Assembly (NCBI RefSeq): GCF_001434395.1
Contig: NZ_AZFS01000060.1
Span: 161,724-225,723 of the forward strand
DNA length: 64,000 nucleotides
DNA from: Levilactobacillus hammesii DSM 16381
GTDB taxonomy: Bacteria > Bacillota > Bacilli > Lactobacillales > Lactobacillaceae
Direction of reading: 5' to 3'
The position numbers and the translations under genes are program-made. The notes beneath the pieces were generated by a model. That model searched no databases. It was not told where the DNA came from and saw only the letters and a list, made by a program, of their open reading frames with translations. Below are positions 8,397-17,521 of the stretch, in pieces (within the stretch, counting starts at the first letter, position 1; each line of letters starts with the position of its first letter).

Positions 8397-9176
8397 ATTA
8401 AAGTAAAAATTTTAGTGGCAGCCCATAAGGCTTTTCCGATGCCAGATGATAAGACCTTATATTTGCCTGTCTTGGTTGGGGCAAAGCAAAATTATCGTTC
8501 GGGAATTACTTATCAACGGGATGATGAAGGGAAAAATATTTCTTATAAAAATACTAATTATAATGAATTGACAGCAGTTTACTGGGCATGGAAAAATTTA
8601 ACAGGGGTAGATGCGATTGGCTTAGTGCATTATAGAAGAATGTTCTTCTTAAAACGATCCCGAAAATTAGAGGATGTTTTGAAACTTTCGGATGTAACGC
8701 ACATGCTAGAAAAGTACGATGTCGTTTTGCCTAATGTACGAAAGTATTATATTGAATCTAATTATTCTCATTACGTGCATGCTCATGAAAAAATGCCCCT
8801 GTTAAAGCTACGTGAAGTAATATCTGATACATGCCCAGATTATTTAATTAGTTTTGATGATGTTATGAGAAGACGTCAGGCTCATATGTTTAACATGTTC
8901 ATAATGAAGCGCGAAAAATTTGATGATTATTGTAAGTGGATTTTTGAGGTCTTGCATCAATTAGAGATTAGAATTGACATTAGTGGTTATTCCGATCAGG
9001 AGAAGAGGGTTTTTGGCTACCTTTCTGAATTACTTATGGACGTGTGGATAGATAAAAATGAAATTAATTATGGAGAGGTTCAATGGAGACAATTGGGTAA
9101 GCGACATCCAGTTAAAAAAGTTTTCTTTTTTATGCTTCGAAAGTTAAATTTAGGTGGGAAGGTAACTCATTTTTAA
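8397..9176 (+). CDS. DUF4422 glycosyltransferase of the EPS pathway, apparent AUU start
   Basis: The protein starts ILVAAHKAF and contains SYKNTNYNELTAVYWAWKN and GLVHYRRMF, the typical DUF4422 glycosyltransferase layout, over about 260 residues. The start is unusual. GAAGGAG lies at 8382-8388, after the previous stop (8377), yet no in-frame ATG, GTG or TTG follows at a usable distance; ATT at 8397 is 8 bases away. The nearest canonical in-frame starts are ATG 8364 and ATG 8304, both inside the previous gene and without a binding site. GTG 8388 lies on the binding site itself. The sugar donor and acceptor are unknown. Codon use turns markedly AT-rich from here. Confidence 0.82.
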   Translation: MKVKILVAAHKAFPMPDDKTLYLPVLVGAKQNYRSGITYQRDDEGKNISYKNTNYNELTAVYWAWKNLTGVDAIGLVHYRRMFFLKRSRKLEDVLKLSDVTHMLEKYDVVLPNVRKYYIESNYSHYVHAHEKMPLLKLREVISDTCPDYLISFDDVMRRRQAHMFNMFIMKREKFDDYCKWIFEVLHQLEIRIDISGYSDQEKRVFGYLSELLMDVWIDKNEINYGEVQWRQLGKRHPVKKVFFFMLRKLNLGGKVTHF

Positions 9177-9205
9177 ATTGGTTTTATTATGTATGGAGGA
9201 AATGT

Positions 9206-10324
9206 ATGAAAAGAATTTTAGTTGTGGGAGATTATCAAAAAGGAAGTGGACTAACTGGATATATTATGTCCTTATACTCCCAAATGGCCTCCACTGATAA
9301 ATATGAGATTAGTTGCTTATCTTATTCGGGGAAAAAGAATATGGATAGGATTATATGCAATAAATCTTGGCAAAAATTCGATGTTGTACCAATTACGCAA
9401 GATATTCTTTTGCATATTCTTCAAATGAGAGCTTTTTTTAAGGAACATTCTTCTAGTTTTGACATAATCCACTTTAACTACTCTGCTTCGTGGAATTTTT
9501 TTGGAGTTTTATTTGCAAAAATGTACACTAATGCGAAAATCGTTGTACAAAGCCACAATGTTTATTACAGTAAGACTCCGACGATTTTTCAAAAGATTTT
9601 ACTGGGATTGGTTAATCGCTTTGGTAGGATGATCTTTAAAAGATGTAGTAATGTGATGTTGGCGGTATCAGTTGATGCGGCTAACTGGATGTTTGGGAGT
9701 TCAAAAAGGGTTGGCATTTTAAAGAATGGCATAGATGCCCAGAAATTTTTGTATGATGAGAGTAAGAGGAAAAGCCTCAGGTTGGAGAATAGTTATACAG
9801 AGGATGACTTATTAATCGGTTTTGTCGGTACTTTGGAAGAAAGGAAAAATCCGATTTTTGCGATCAAGCTGATTGAAAGGTTATCGGATGTAAATTCCAA
9901 TTATAAATTGTGTATGTTTGGCAGAGGACCTATGTATGAAGAATTAAAGAGAATTGTCCATCGCCGATCCTTAGAGAATCAAGTTTGTTTCTTTGGTGTT
10001 GTGGAAAATTTAAATGAATGGTATTCAGCATTAGACGAGTTTATTTTTCCGTCTAAAACAGAAGGATTTGGTTACGCATTGTTAGAGGCGCAGGCAAATG
10101 GATTGCCTTCTATTTGTTCTAAGAATATACCGGTTGAGGTTCAGCTGACAGATACCGTCAGAGAAATTTCAATTGATAAGATTGATGACTGGGTTAATGA
10201 GATTACTGAATCCAGATCCGCACGGGCTGAAAACTCCAAAAGGAATATAAAGACAATTGAAAATGCCGGATACACAATTAGAATGATGGCGGAATCATTT
10301 GGGAAAATGATAGACAGTCTTTGA
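9206..10324 (+). CDS. GT4-family glycosyltransferase A
   Basis: A GT-B-fold retaining glycosyltransferase of 372 residues that would add one sugar to the lipid-linked EPS repeat on the cytoplasmic face. The C-terminal half shows GFVGTLEERKNP, followed by FPSKTEGFGYALLEAQANG. This last stretch is the E-x7-E donor-binding motif of the family (residues about 285-305). The start ATG at 9206 has TGGAGGAAA upstream. It lies 29 bases after the DUF4422 gene in the same direction. The donor sugar cannot be read. Confidence 0.88.
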   Translation: MKRILVVGDYQKGSGLTGYIMSLYSQMASTDKYEISCLSYSGKKNMDRIICNKSWQKFDVVPITQDILLHILQMRAFFKEHSSSFDIIHFNYSASWNFFGVLFAKMYTNAKIVVQSHNVYYSKTPTIFQKILLGLVNRFGRMIFKRCSNVMLAVSVDAANWMFGSSKRVGILKNGIDAQKFLYDESKRKSLRLENSYTEDDLLIGFVGTLEERKNPIFAIKLIERLSDVNSNYKLCMFGRGPMYEELKRIVHRRSLENQVCFFGVVENLNEWYSALDEFIFPSKTEGFGYALLEAQANGLPSICSKNIPVEVQLTDTVREISIDKIDDWVNEITESRSARAENSKRNIKTIENAGYTIRMMAESFGKMIDSL

Positions 10325-10343
10325 GGGAAATGAGTGAATCAGT

Positions 10344-11444
10344 ATGAAGAAGATATTGTTAATTGGTATGACAAGTGGCGTTGGTGGGATTGAAACCTTT
10401 ATTATGAATTTACTAGATAGAGTCGATAGAAGTAAATATTCTATCGACTTATTACTTTTTCAAGATGTGGATGAAAAATTTTCTAAGAATATAAAAAAAG
10501 CCCGTCATGTATTTAAAGTGCGGTCTGTGCGACATCATCCAATAGGCTGGTTTTTTGATATTATTAAATTTTATTTCACACATAAATATGACATCGTACA
10601 TGCTAATGAGTGTTCGGCAAAGACCTTTCTATATTGCTGGCCAATTATTTTTCAGAAGAATGTAAGATTTATTGTTCATAGTCACAATGGTAGTGATTCT
10701 GGCAAATTCATGCATTTCTTTATGCGTCCCATACAACAGATCTTTACGACTGATAGATGGAGTTGCTCAACAGAGGCCAGTAAATGGATGTTTGGGAAAG
10801 AATTTATGAATAAGTATCATGTGGTAGACATTAAGAATGGTATTGACGTGTCTAAATATCGTTTTTCGAAAACGATTCGAGATAATTATAGAAATAGACT
10901 ACATGTTGATTCTAACACGGTAGTTGTTGGTAGTATTGCAAGATTAGAAGAACAAAAGAATCATGCTTTCTTGTTGAAGATTTTTAAGAATTATCTTGAT
11001 AGAAATCCAAACTCCCTTTTGCTAATTGCAGGAGAAGGCTCTTTAAAGAAGCAGTTGGTAAATGAGACTGGAGATTTGGGTATAAAAAGTAGAGTGAAGT
11101 TTCTGGGGAATAGAAATGATATTCCCAACTTACTTCAAGCGATGGATATTTTGATGATGCCATCTTTATATGAAGGGATGCCCTTTATTGGTATGGAGGC
11201 ACAGGCAGCAGGTATTCCTATTGTTGCTTCAGATTCTGTTGACCATGATTTGAATATTACAAATCAAGTAACATTTCTAAAGCTGAGTGATCCAGTGAGT
11301 GTATGGTGTGATCAGATGAATAGTTCGCTTAAAAATAGTGTTGATCGTGAAGATTTTGAATTATTCAAGTCATGTTTTTTGAAGGAAGGGTATTTGATAA
11401 GCTACACAATTGATAAGATTGAAAAAGAATACGACTTAGCTTAG
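10344..11444 (+). CDS. GT4-family glycosyltransferase B (EpsF-like)
   Basis: A second GT-B glycosyltransferase of 366 residues. The N-terminus has GVGGIETFIMNLL, the acceptor-side loop typical of EpsF-like enzymes. The C-terminal half has GSIARLEEQKNH and MMPSLYEGMPFIGMEAQAAG, with the E-x7-E motif. It is likely to add another residue of the EPS repeat. It lies 19 bases after transferase A with a modest binding site (GGGAAATGAG). The two transferases are distinct in their N-terminal halves, so they probably use different acceptors. Confidence 0.88.
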   Translation: MKKILLIGMTSGVGGIETFIMNLLDRVDRSKYSIDLLLFQDVDEKFSKNIKKARHVFKVRSVRHHPIGWFFDIIKFYFTHKYDIVHANECSAKTFLYCWPIIFQKNVRFIVHSHNGSDSGKFMHFFMRPIQQIFTTDRWSCSTEASKWMFGKEFMNKYHVVDIKNGIDVSKYRFSKTIRDNYRNRLHVDSNTVVVGSIARLEEQKNHAFLLKIFKNYLDRNPNSLLLIAGEGSLKKQLVNETGDLGIKSRVKFLGNRNDIPNLLQAMDILMMPSLYEGMPFIGMEAQAAGIPIVASDSVDHDLNITNQVTFLKLSDPVSVWCDQMNSSLKNSVDREDFELFKSCFLKEGYLISYTIDKIEKEYDLA

Positions 11445-11470
11445 ATTCAGTTTTATTAAAGGAGAGCCTT

Positions 11471-12613
11471 ATGAAAATAAAGCAGTATGTAAAGCCACTA
11501 CTAACACTAATAATAAAGCTTTTTTGGATATTTCCAATTAAAAAAAATAAAATACTATTTTCTGCATTTTCGGCTCGCTCTTTTTCTGATAATCCTAAGT
11601 ATATTGCTAAGCAAGTGATTGATGAAAACTTGAAAGTCGATTGTGTCTTTGTTTTAAGAGCTCCCGGAGAAGTGACTTTGCCCGATGGCATAAGAAGTGT
11701 GAAGTATAACACTCTACGCTTTTTATACGAGTTGGCTACATCAAAAATATGGGTAGATAACACACGTAAACAAAACTTCGTTGTGAAGAGACGGGGTCAG
11801 GTATACATTCAGACTTGGCACGGATCGATTCCATTTAAAAAAATTGAAAAGGATATTGAAAGTACACTATCTGATAAGTATATAAAAACAGCTCAGCGTG
11901 ATTCAAAAATGATCGACTATCTATTGACGAACAGTTCTTTTGGAAAAGAGATATGTAGAAACGCGTTTTGGTATGATGGAGAAATTAGAACTACCGGAAC
12001 GCCCAGAGTAGATAAGTTGTTAACCGAAAGTGCTAATTTGAGGATGCAGGCCATCAACGCCTTGAGATTGGATCCAAAGACGCATTATGTACTCTATGCC
12101 CCTACTTTCAGAGATAACGGTGATACCCGTATTTATAGAATTGATTTTAAGAGAATTTCGCAAATATTTGCTGACAGGTTTGGTGGTGAATGGAAAATCA
12201 TTTTAAAGCTGCATCCGAATATTAAAGATATTGGTCTAGGGCTTGATGGTGTCATTGATGCTACTTCATTTCCTGATATAATTGAGCTTTATTCGGTTGC
12301 CAGTGTACTTGTTACTGATTATTCATCAGCTATGTTTGATTTTTCTTTGACCAAGAAACCAGTTTTCTTACTGATGGAGGATTGGAAATCCTTTTCAAAG
12401 ATTAGATCGACATACTTTAGGAGAGAGAAACTGCCATTTCCAGTTGCAAATAATATTGATGAATTAAGTGAAAAGATAAATGATTTCGATGCAAATGTCT
12501 ATGCTTTGAAGCTGAGAAGGTTTTATGGAAAGCTGAGTATAGTGGAGGATGGTTTAGCAAGCCATCGTGTGGTTTCTCTCATGAGAAATGTTATTTCAGA
12601 TAGTAATCGGTAA
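11471..12613 (+). CDS. CDP-glycerol glycerophosphotransferase family protein
   Basis: A member of the Glyphos_transf (TagB/TagF) family, 380 residues. Motifs seen are QTWHGSIPFKKI (about 114-125), TTGTPRVDKL, YAPTFRDN, LKLHPN and DYSSAMFDFSL, the set that surrounds the CDP-alditol site. It should transfer glycerol phosphate (or another alditol phosphate) to a sugar of the EPS repeat or start a short polyol-phosphate chain. The short length, lacking the TagF N-terminal extension, favours single-residue decoration; this is inference. AAAGGAG precedes the ATG. No CDP-glycerol synthase (TagD) is in the window. Confidence 0.88.
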   Translation: MKIKQYVKPLLTLIIKLFWIFPIKKNKILFSAFSARSFSDNPKYIAKQVIDENLKVDCVFVLRAPGEVTLPDGIRSVKYNTLRFLYELATSKIWVDNTRKQNFVVKRRGQVYIQTWHGSIPFKKIEKDIESTLSDKYIKTAQRDSKMIDYLLTNSSFGKEICRNAFWYDGEIRTTGTPRVDKLLTESANLRMQAINALRLDPKTHYVLYAPTFRDNGDTRIYRIDFKRISQIFADRFGGEWKIILKLHPNIKDIGLGLDGVIDATSFPDIIELYSVASVLVTDYSSAMFDFSLTKKPVFLLMEDWKSFSKIRSTYFRREKLPFPVANNIDELSEKINDFDANVYALKLRRFYGKLSIVEDGLASHRVVSLMRNVISDSNR

Positions 12614-12641
12614 TGTAAATTTAAAAGAGGGGGGATATGTT

Positions 12642-13529
12642 GTGAAAAGAGTAGTGGCAATTGTAGTTACGTATAATAGAGTGGAATATCTCAAAGAGTG
12701 TGTAAGAGCAATCTTGAAGCAGAATAGTCCAGTTAGTGAAGTGTTGGTTATTGATAATCATAGTTCTGACGATACGCAAGATTATATGGAAAGTATTGCA
12801 GATAATCATTTCCGTGTGAATTATGTTAGGCTTTCGAAAAATATTGGTGGATCCGGCGGATTCTTTGAAGGAATCAAGCATTCAATGAGTCTTAACCCGG
12901 ATTATCTTTGGATTATGGATGATGATACTATTGCAGACCAAAATACACTTAGCAGGCTTTTAGATGCAGACCGAGTGTTGGATTCAGATTGGGGATTTCT
13001 TTCAAGTAATGTTCGGTGGAAAGATGGTACCTCTGCCAAAATGAATCAACTGATGCCTGAAAAATTTTGGTCTGAGAAGGTTGATGATGGATTAATTGCG
13101 GTTAGATCGGGTACGTTTGTTTCGGTTTTAGTTAAATCTACTGATGTAAAAAAGTATGGGCTGCCAATTCCTGAATTTTTTATTTGGGGAGATGATACGG
13201 AGTACACACAAAGAATGAGTAGTGATCATCAGGGATATTTTGTTGCGAATAGTCATGTAGTTCATAAAACACAACAGAATCTGAATGTGGATATTATAAA
13301 TGAAAAAATAGAAAAAAAGCTAGCTAGATACTTTTACAGTTATCGCAACTCTTTTTATAATTCTAGAATGGAAAATAGGGGATGGATCTTCTTCTTTAAA
13401 TCATTGGTTACACTCACTAGGCTAATTAAATCTAACGATCGTTTGAAATGGAAGAAAATAGGAATGTTATGTAAAGGTTTATACAAAGGAGCCTTCTTTA
13501 ATCCCGAAATTCGGTTTTATCGAAGCTAA
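12642..13529 (+). CDS. GT2-family transferase, galactofuranosyl/rhamnosyl type
   Basis: An inverting GT-A glycosyltransferase of 295 residues. It shows VVTYNR at the N-terminus, KNIGGSGGFFEGI, and the metal-binding LWIMDDDT, then FFIWGDDTEYTQR. This combination is shared with GlfT2-like galactofuranosyltransferases and rhamnosyltransferases. A UDP-galactopyranose mutase gene lies two genes downstream, so galactofuranose is the likely donor (inference). I chose GTG 12642 because GAGGGGGG is about 8 bases upstream and the protein then starts VKRVVAIVVTYN. An upstream in-frame ATG at 12588 overlaps the previous gene. Confidence 0.86.
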   Translation: MKRVVAIVVTYNRVEYLKECVRAILKQNSPVSEVLVIDNHSSDDTQDYMESIADNHFRVNYVRLSKNIGGSGGFFEGIKHSMSLNPDYLWIMDDDTIADQNTLSRLLDADRVLDSDWGFLSSNVRWKDGTSAKMNQLMPEKFWSEKVDDGLIAVRSGTFVSVLVKSTDVKKYGLPIPEFFIWGDDTEYTQRMSSDHQGYFVANSHVVHKTQQNLNVDIINEKIEKKLARYFYSYRNSFYNSRMENRGWIFFFKSLVTLTRLIKSNDRLKWKKIGMLCKGLYKGAFFNPEIRFYRS

Positions 13530-13592
13530 GATGAGTAGATTTATTCCGTGAGCATGATATAAAGCCGATCATTTTATTGAAGGAGGTAGCAA

Positions 13593-14906
13593 ATGTTATT
13601 ATTGTTAATAGTCTTGCTCTTTTCCCTACTTCTTCTCAGTTATGTTTTAAATAAATATGAGCTTTTGGCTCCGTCTTCTTTATTTACGGCCTCAATTTTT
13701 TTCGGTGTTGTGTGGGCATATATGTATAGAGATGAATGGAGTTTAAACCTGCATGATAATACCTTTTGGGTCATAATTGGTGGCGTTTTTACTTTTATTA
13801 TTGTTGCGTTATTTACGAACGAGCTATTTAGTTTTGAAAAGGAAAGTAAAAATACGGTCAGATCTTTTGAACCTATTGAAACATGGAAACTATTAATAAT
13901 AGTTTTAATAGAGCTATTTACGATTGTGTATTCAATACATGAAGTGAGGATAATTTCTCCAGCAGGTAGCTTGCCTGAGTCAATTTCTCTATACAGGGCA
14001 CAATCGTTGAGTAATAGTGGAAACTTTGATACAAGCTTGCCTAGAGTATTGAATTTACTACGAACGTTTACTGATGCGGCAGGTTATTTTTTCGGATTTG
14101 TTATTGTTAAGCGTTGGGCTCAGAAAAAAAAGTTAGATTTCTTCTCATTGCTAATTGTTTTTTTTAGTGCTGTTAACAGCGTCCTTTTGGGGGCAAGAAG
14201 TGCATTGCTTACGTTGATGATATGTTTAGCCGTCTATGTGTACGCATTTCTTAAAAAAAAGAATAGTTGGAGTACTAAAGGAAATTTGAAATTAGTTTTT
14301 ATTGCATCATTGTTGTTCATACTAGTTGTATTTTCATTTCAAAGTTTGGCCTCGATGATGGGTAGAGACACTTCCGAGTATTCTTTTGGATATTATCTAG
14401 CCATTTATTTTGGAGCCGAAATAAAAAATCTTGATATATTCTTACAAGGTACTTTTCCAGTACAGGATGGTATTTTTGGAGGGCAAACATTCATTTTTCT
14501 TCATAAGGCCTTGGCGCCTTATATTGGAGTGAATTCACAGTATTATACTTTAGATTTACCGTTTCTCAGCGTTAATGGCCTAAGCTTGGGCAATGTGTAC
14601 ACAACATTTTATCCATTTGTCTATGATTTTGGATATGCAGGGGTGCCCTTTTTGGTAGGAATTATGGCTATAATAAGTCAGATATCTTTTAAAACGTTCA
14701 AGCATTTTAGCAATAGAGGTGTTTCAATATCAGTTTTAATTTATTCGAAGATTGTTGCAGCGCTAGTACTATCCTTCTTTTCAAATAAATTTTATGAAAA
14801 TATATTTAATTCTGGTTTTATCAAGACAATCGTAATTTGGATGATTCTTGACTGGTTACTTTTTTTAAATAAAAAGTTCAGAGTTCAAAGAGAAAAAAAC
14901 GTGTAG
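13593..14906 (+). CDS. wzy: Wzy-like EPS repeat-unit polymerase
   Basis: A 437-residue protein made almost wholly of hydrophobic segments (about ten to twelve), with a larger extracytoplasmic loop around residues 250-335 holding GRDTSEYSFGYY. This matches the oligosaccharide repeat-unit polymerases of Wzx/Wzy EPS systems, which join flipped repeat units outside the membrane. Polymerases are poorly conserved, so the call rests on topology, the arginine-containing loops (LGARSALLTLM) and the position between transferases and flippase. GAAGGAGG precedes the ATG. The gene is strongly AT-rich. Confidence 0.8.
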   Translation: MLLLLIVLLFSLLLLSYVLNKYELLAPSSLFTASIFFGVVWAYMYRDEWSLNLHDNTFWVIIGGVFTFIIVALFTNELFSFEKESKNTVRSFEPIETWKLLIIVLIELFTIVYSIHEVRIISPAGSLPESISLYRAQSLSNSGNFDTSLPRVLNLLRTFTDAAGYFFGFVIVKRWAQKKKLDFFSLLIVFFSAVNSVLLGARSALLTLMICLAVYVYAFLKKKNSWSTKGNLKLVFIASLLFILVVFSFQSLASMMGRDTSEYSFGYYLAIYFGAEIKNLDIFLQGTFPVQDGIFGGQTFIFLHKALAPYIGVNSQYYTLDLPFLSVNGLSLGNVYTTFYPFVYDFGYAGVPFLVGIMAIISQISFKTFKHFSNRGVSISVLIYSKIVAALVLSFFSNKFYENIFNSGFIKTIVIWMILDWLLFLNKKFRVQREKNV

Positions 14907-14937
14907 ATTGGGTTATTAGTACAGAGGGAGTGTGTTT

Positions 14938-16056
14938 ATGTCTAATTATGTGGTTGTTGGTTCGGGATTGTTTGGCGCAGTATTTGCATATGAGGCAGCA
15001 AAACGTGGTAAGCATGTTACTGTATTTGAAAAAAAAGATCATATTGGTGGAAATATATATACAAAGGAAATTGAGGGCATACAAGTTCATATGTATGGAG
15101 CACATATTTTTCATACAAAGATGAAAAATATTTGGGATTATGTACAACAGTTTGCTGAATTTAATCAATATATTAACAGCCCAATTGCCAATTATCATGG
15201 TGAAATTTATAATCTTCCCTTTAATATGAATACTTTTAATAAGCTTTGGGGGGTTATCACACCTGATGAGGCTAAGGCTAAGATTGAGGAACAGAAGAAT
15301 GCAGTTTCGCTGACTAGTAAGCCAACAAATCTTGAAGAACAGGCAATCTCTTTAATTGGAACGGATGTTTATGAAAAACTGGTCAAAAGCTATACTGAAA
15401 AGCAATGGGGGCGGTCGGCAACCAAATTACCTTCATTTATTATTCGGCGATTGCCAGTGCGTTTTACATATGATAATAACTATTTTAATGATCCATACCA
15501 AGGTATTCCGATCGGGGGATATACGCAAATTATTGAAAAACTTTTAGATAGTAGTTTGATCAACGTAAAAACTAATATTGATTATCTTGAACATCGTGAT
15601 GAGGGCATTGAGCACGGGGCTAAGGTGATTTATACAGGAATGATTGATCAATTTTTTGATTATAAATTGGGTGCCTTAGAGTACAGAAGTCTTAAATTTG
15701 AGACAGAAGTGAGAAATGTGGATAATTATCAAGGAAATGCGGTGGTTAATTATACGGATGCTGATCATCCATACACTCGAATCATTGAGCATAAGCATTT
15801 TGAGTTTGGCAAGGGAAATAAAGGAAAAACGGTTATTACCTATGAATATCCTCAGGCTTGGCATCAAGGAGATGAGCCGTATTATCCTATAAATGATCAG
15901 CAAAACAGGTCCTTATATAAGAAGTATACAGATCTGGCAAAATCTAAAGTGCCCAATGTTGTTTTTGGTGGACGGCTTGGCCAATATCGTTATTATAATA
16001 TGGATCAGACTATTATGGCTGCACTGCAGGTTGTTCACCGAGAGTTTGGGGATTAG
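14938..16056 (+). CDS. glf: UDP-galactopyranose mutase
   Basis: Converts UDP-galactopyranose to UDP-galactofuranose with reduced FAD in the cytoplasm. The N-terminus carries the FAD-binding VVGSGLFGAVFAYEA followed by FEKKDHIGGN. Further signatures are YGAHIFHT, KSYTEKQWG, LPVRFTYDNNYF, YTGMIDQFFDY and the C-terminal GRLGQYRYYNMDQ. The length of 372 residues is normal for bacterial Glf. ATG 14938 has AGAGGGAG 7 bases upstream. Its presence says the EPS contains galactofuranose, which fits the GT2 gene at 12642. Confidence 0.96.
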   Translation: MSNYVVVGSGLFGAVFAYEAAKRGKHVTVFEKKDHIGGNIYTKEIEGIQVHMYGAHIFHTKMKNIWDYVQQFAEFNQYINSPIANYHGEIYNLPFNMNTFNKLWGVITPDEAKAKIEEQKNAVSLTSKPTNLEEQAISLIGTDVYEKLVKSYTEKQWGRSATKLPSFIIRRLPVRFTYDNNYFNDPYQGIPIGGYTQIIEKLLDSSLINVKTNIDYLEHRDEGIEHGAKVIYTGMIDQFFDYKLGALEYRSLKFETEVRNVDNYQGNAVVNYTDADHPYTRIIEHKHFEFGKGNKGKTVITYEYPQAWHQGDEPYYPINDQQNRSLYKKYTDLAKSKVPNVVFGGRLGQYRYYNMDQTIMAALQVVHREFGD

Positions 16057-16064
16057 GTGATCTT

Positions 16065-17480
16065 ATGCAGGTCGTTCGGAATTATTTGTATAATGCTTTT
16101 TATCAGGTATTTATTTTATTGGTTCCTTTGGTTACTACGCCTTATTTATCTCGTGTTTTAGGGCCAACTGGGATAGGAATTAGTGCCTATACTAACTCAA
16201 TTATTCAATATTTCATTCTTTTTGGTAGTATGGGTGTTAACTTGTATGGTAATCGACAAATTGCTTATGCTCGCCGGAATTATCAAGAGCTGACCAGAAA
16301 CTTTTATGAAATATTTTTAATGCGTATTCTGACTATTTTATTGGCTTCGTTAGCTTTCTTTGTGTTCTTGATGTCGACGAGTCGTTACCATGTATATTAC
16401 TTGGCACAATTTGCATCTTTACTTGCGGCAGCCTTTGACATTTCATGGTTTTTCATGGGTGTCGAAGATTTCGCGGTAACAGTATTACGAAATTTAGTTG
16501 TAAAAATTGTCACGTTGATTAGCATTTTTACTTTTGTAAAAAATGAATCGGATCTTGGCTTGTATATTTTACTCCTGTCAATTTCGTTGTTGTTAGGGAA
16601 TTTGACTCTATTTCCTAGTCTAAGAAAGTATATTGGTCGACCAGTCTTTAACGAGTTAAATGTCGGTCGTCATTTATTACCATCTTTGGCATTGTTTATT
16701 CCCCAGATTGCAACTCAAGTTTATTTAGTCGTTAATAAAACAATGCTGGGCGTGATGACATCAGTTCAAGCGGCAGGGTATTTTGATCAATCTGATAAAA
16801 TTATAAAAATGATCTTGGCCATTGTGACGGCAACGGGAACAGTTATGCTTCCGCATGTGGCTAATGCATTTGTTAACGGTGATCATGAAAAGACGCGAAA
16901 CTACTTGTATGAGAGTTTTTCTTTTGTTTCGGCAGTTGCATTTCCGATGTATTTTGGAATAATGGCTGTGGCGTCAAAGTTTGTTCCACTTTTTTTTACT
17001 GATCGTTTTAGACCAGTGACCTTACTGATGACAATAGAATCAATCGTAATTATATTGATTGCTTGGAGTAATGCGGTTGGAACTCAGTATCTTTTACCTA
17101 CGAAACAGACAAAGCCTTATACAGTGTCAGTTGTTCTTGGTGCTATCGTTAATATTATTATAAACATCCCTCTGATTACTCTGTGGGGAGGTGTAGGAGC
17201 TGCAGTAGCAACGGTCCTTTCAGAGTTGACAGTCACGGTTTACCAATTGTGGATTGTTCGTAATCAGATCAAAGCTAATAAGTTGTTTGCTGGTACAAGT
17301 AAGTACCTAACAGCGGGAGTGGTGATGTTTGTAGTCGTAAAAGTTATGGATCGACAATTGGCTAGCTCTTGGTTGGCATTGACGGTAGAGGTTATTATTG
17401 GGATGGTTATTTATGTCTTAATATTGATTATTTTACGTGCCGGAATAATAAAAAGGGCACTTCTCTTATTGAAAGATTAA
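16065..17480 (+). CDS. wzx: Wzx-like polysaccharide flippase
   Basis: A 471-residue membrane protein with about twelve to fourteen helices of the polysaccharide transporter (RfbX/MOP) family. It flips undecaprenyl-linked repeat units across the membrane for the Wzy polymerase. The N-terminus has LLVPLVTTPYLSRVLGPTGIG, nearly the family signature, and MGVNLYGNRQIAYAR follows the second helix. It starts 8 bases after glf with a weak binding site (AGGTGATC), which suggests coupled translation. With the polymerase it defines a Wzx/Wzy-dependent pathway. Confidence 0.93.
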   Translation: MQVVRNYLYNAFYQVFILLVPLVTTPYLSRVLGPTGIGISAYTNSIIQYFILFGSMGVNLYGNRQIAYARRNYQELTRNFYEIFLMRILTILLASLAFFVFLMSTSRYHVYYLAQFASLLAAAFDISWFFMGVEDFAVTVLRNLVVKIVTLISIFTFVKNESDLGLYILLLSISLLLGNLTLFPSLRKYIGRPVFNELNVGRHLLPSLALFIPQIATQVYLVVNKTMLGVMTSVQAAGYFDQSDKIIKMILAIVTATGTVMLPHVANAFVNGDHEKTRNYLYESFSFVSAVAFPMYFGIMAVASKFVPLFFTDRFRPVTLLMTIESIVIILIAWSNAVGTQYLLPTKQTKPYTVSVVLGAIVNIIINIPLITLWGGVGAAVATVLSELTVTVYQLWIVRNQIKANKLFAGTSKYLTAGVVMFVVVKVMDRQLASSWLALTVEVIIGMVIYVLILIILRAGIIKRALLLLKD

Positions 17481-17521
17481 CAAAGAACATTTTTAAGATA
17501 GATATGAGTGGAGGTATCTAA

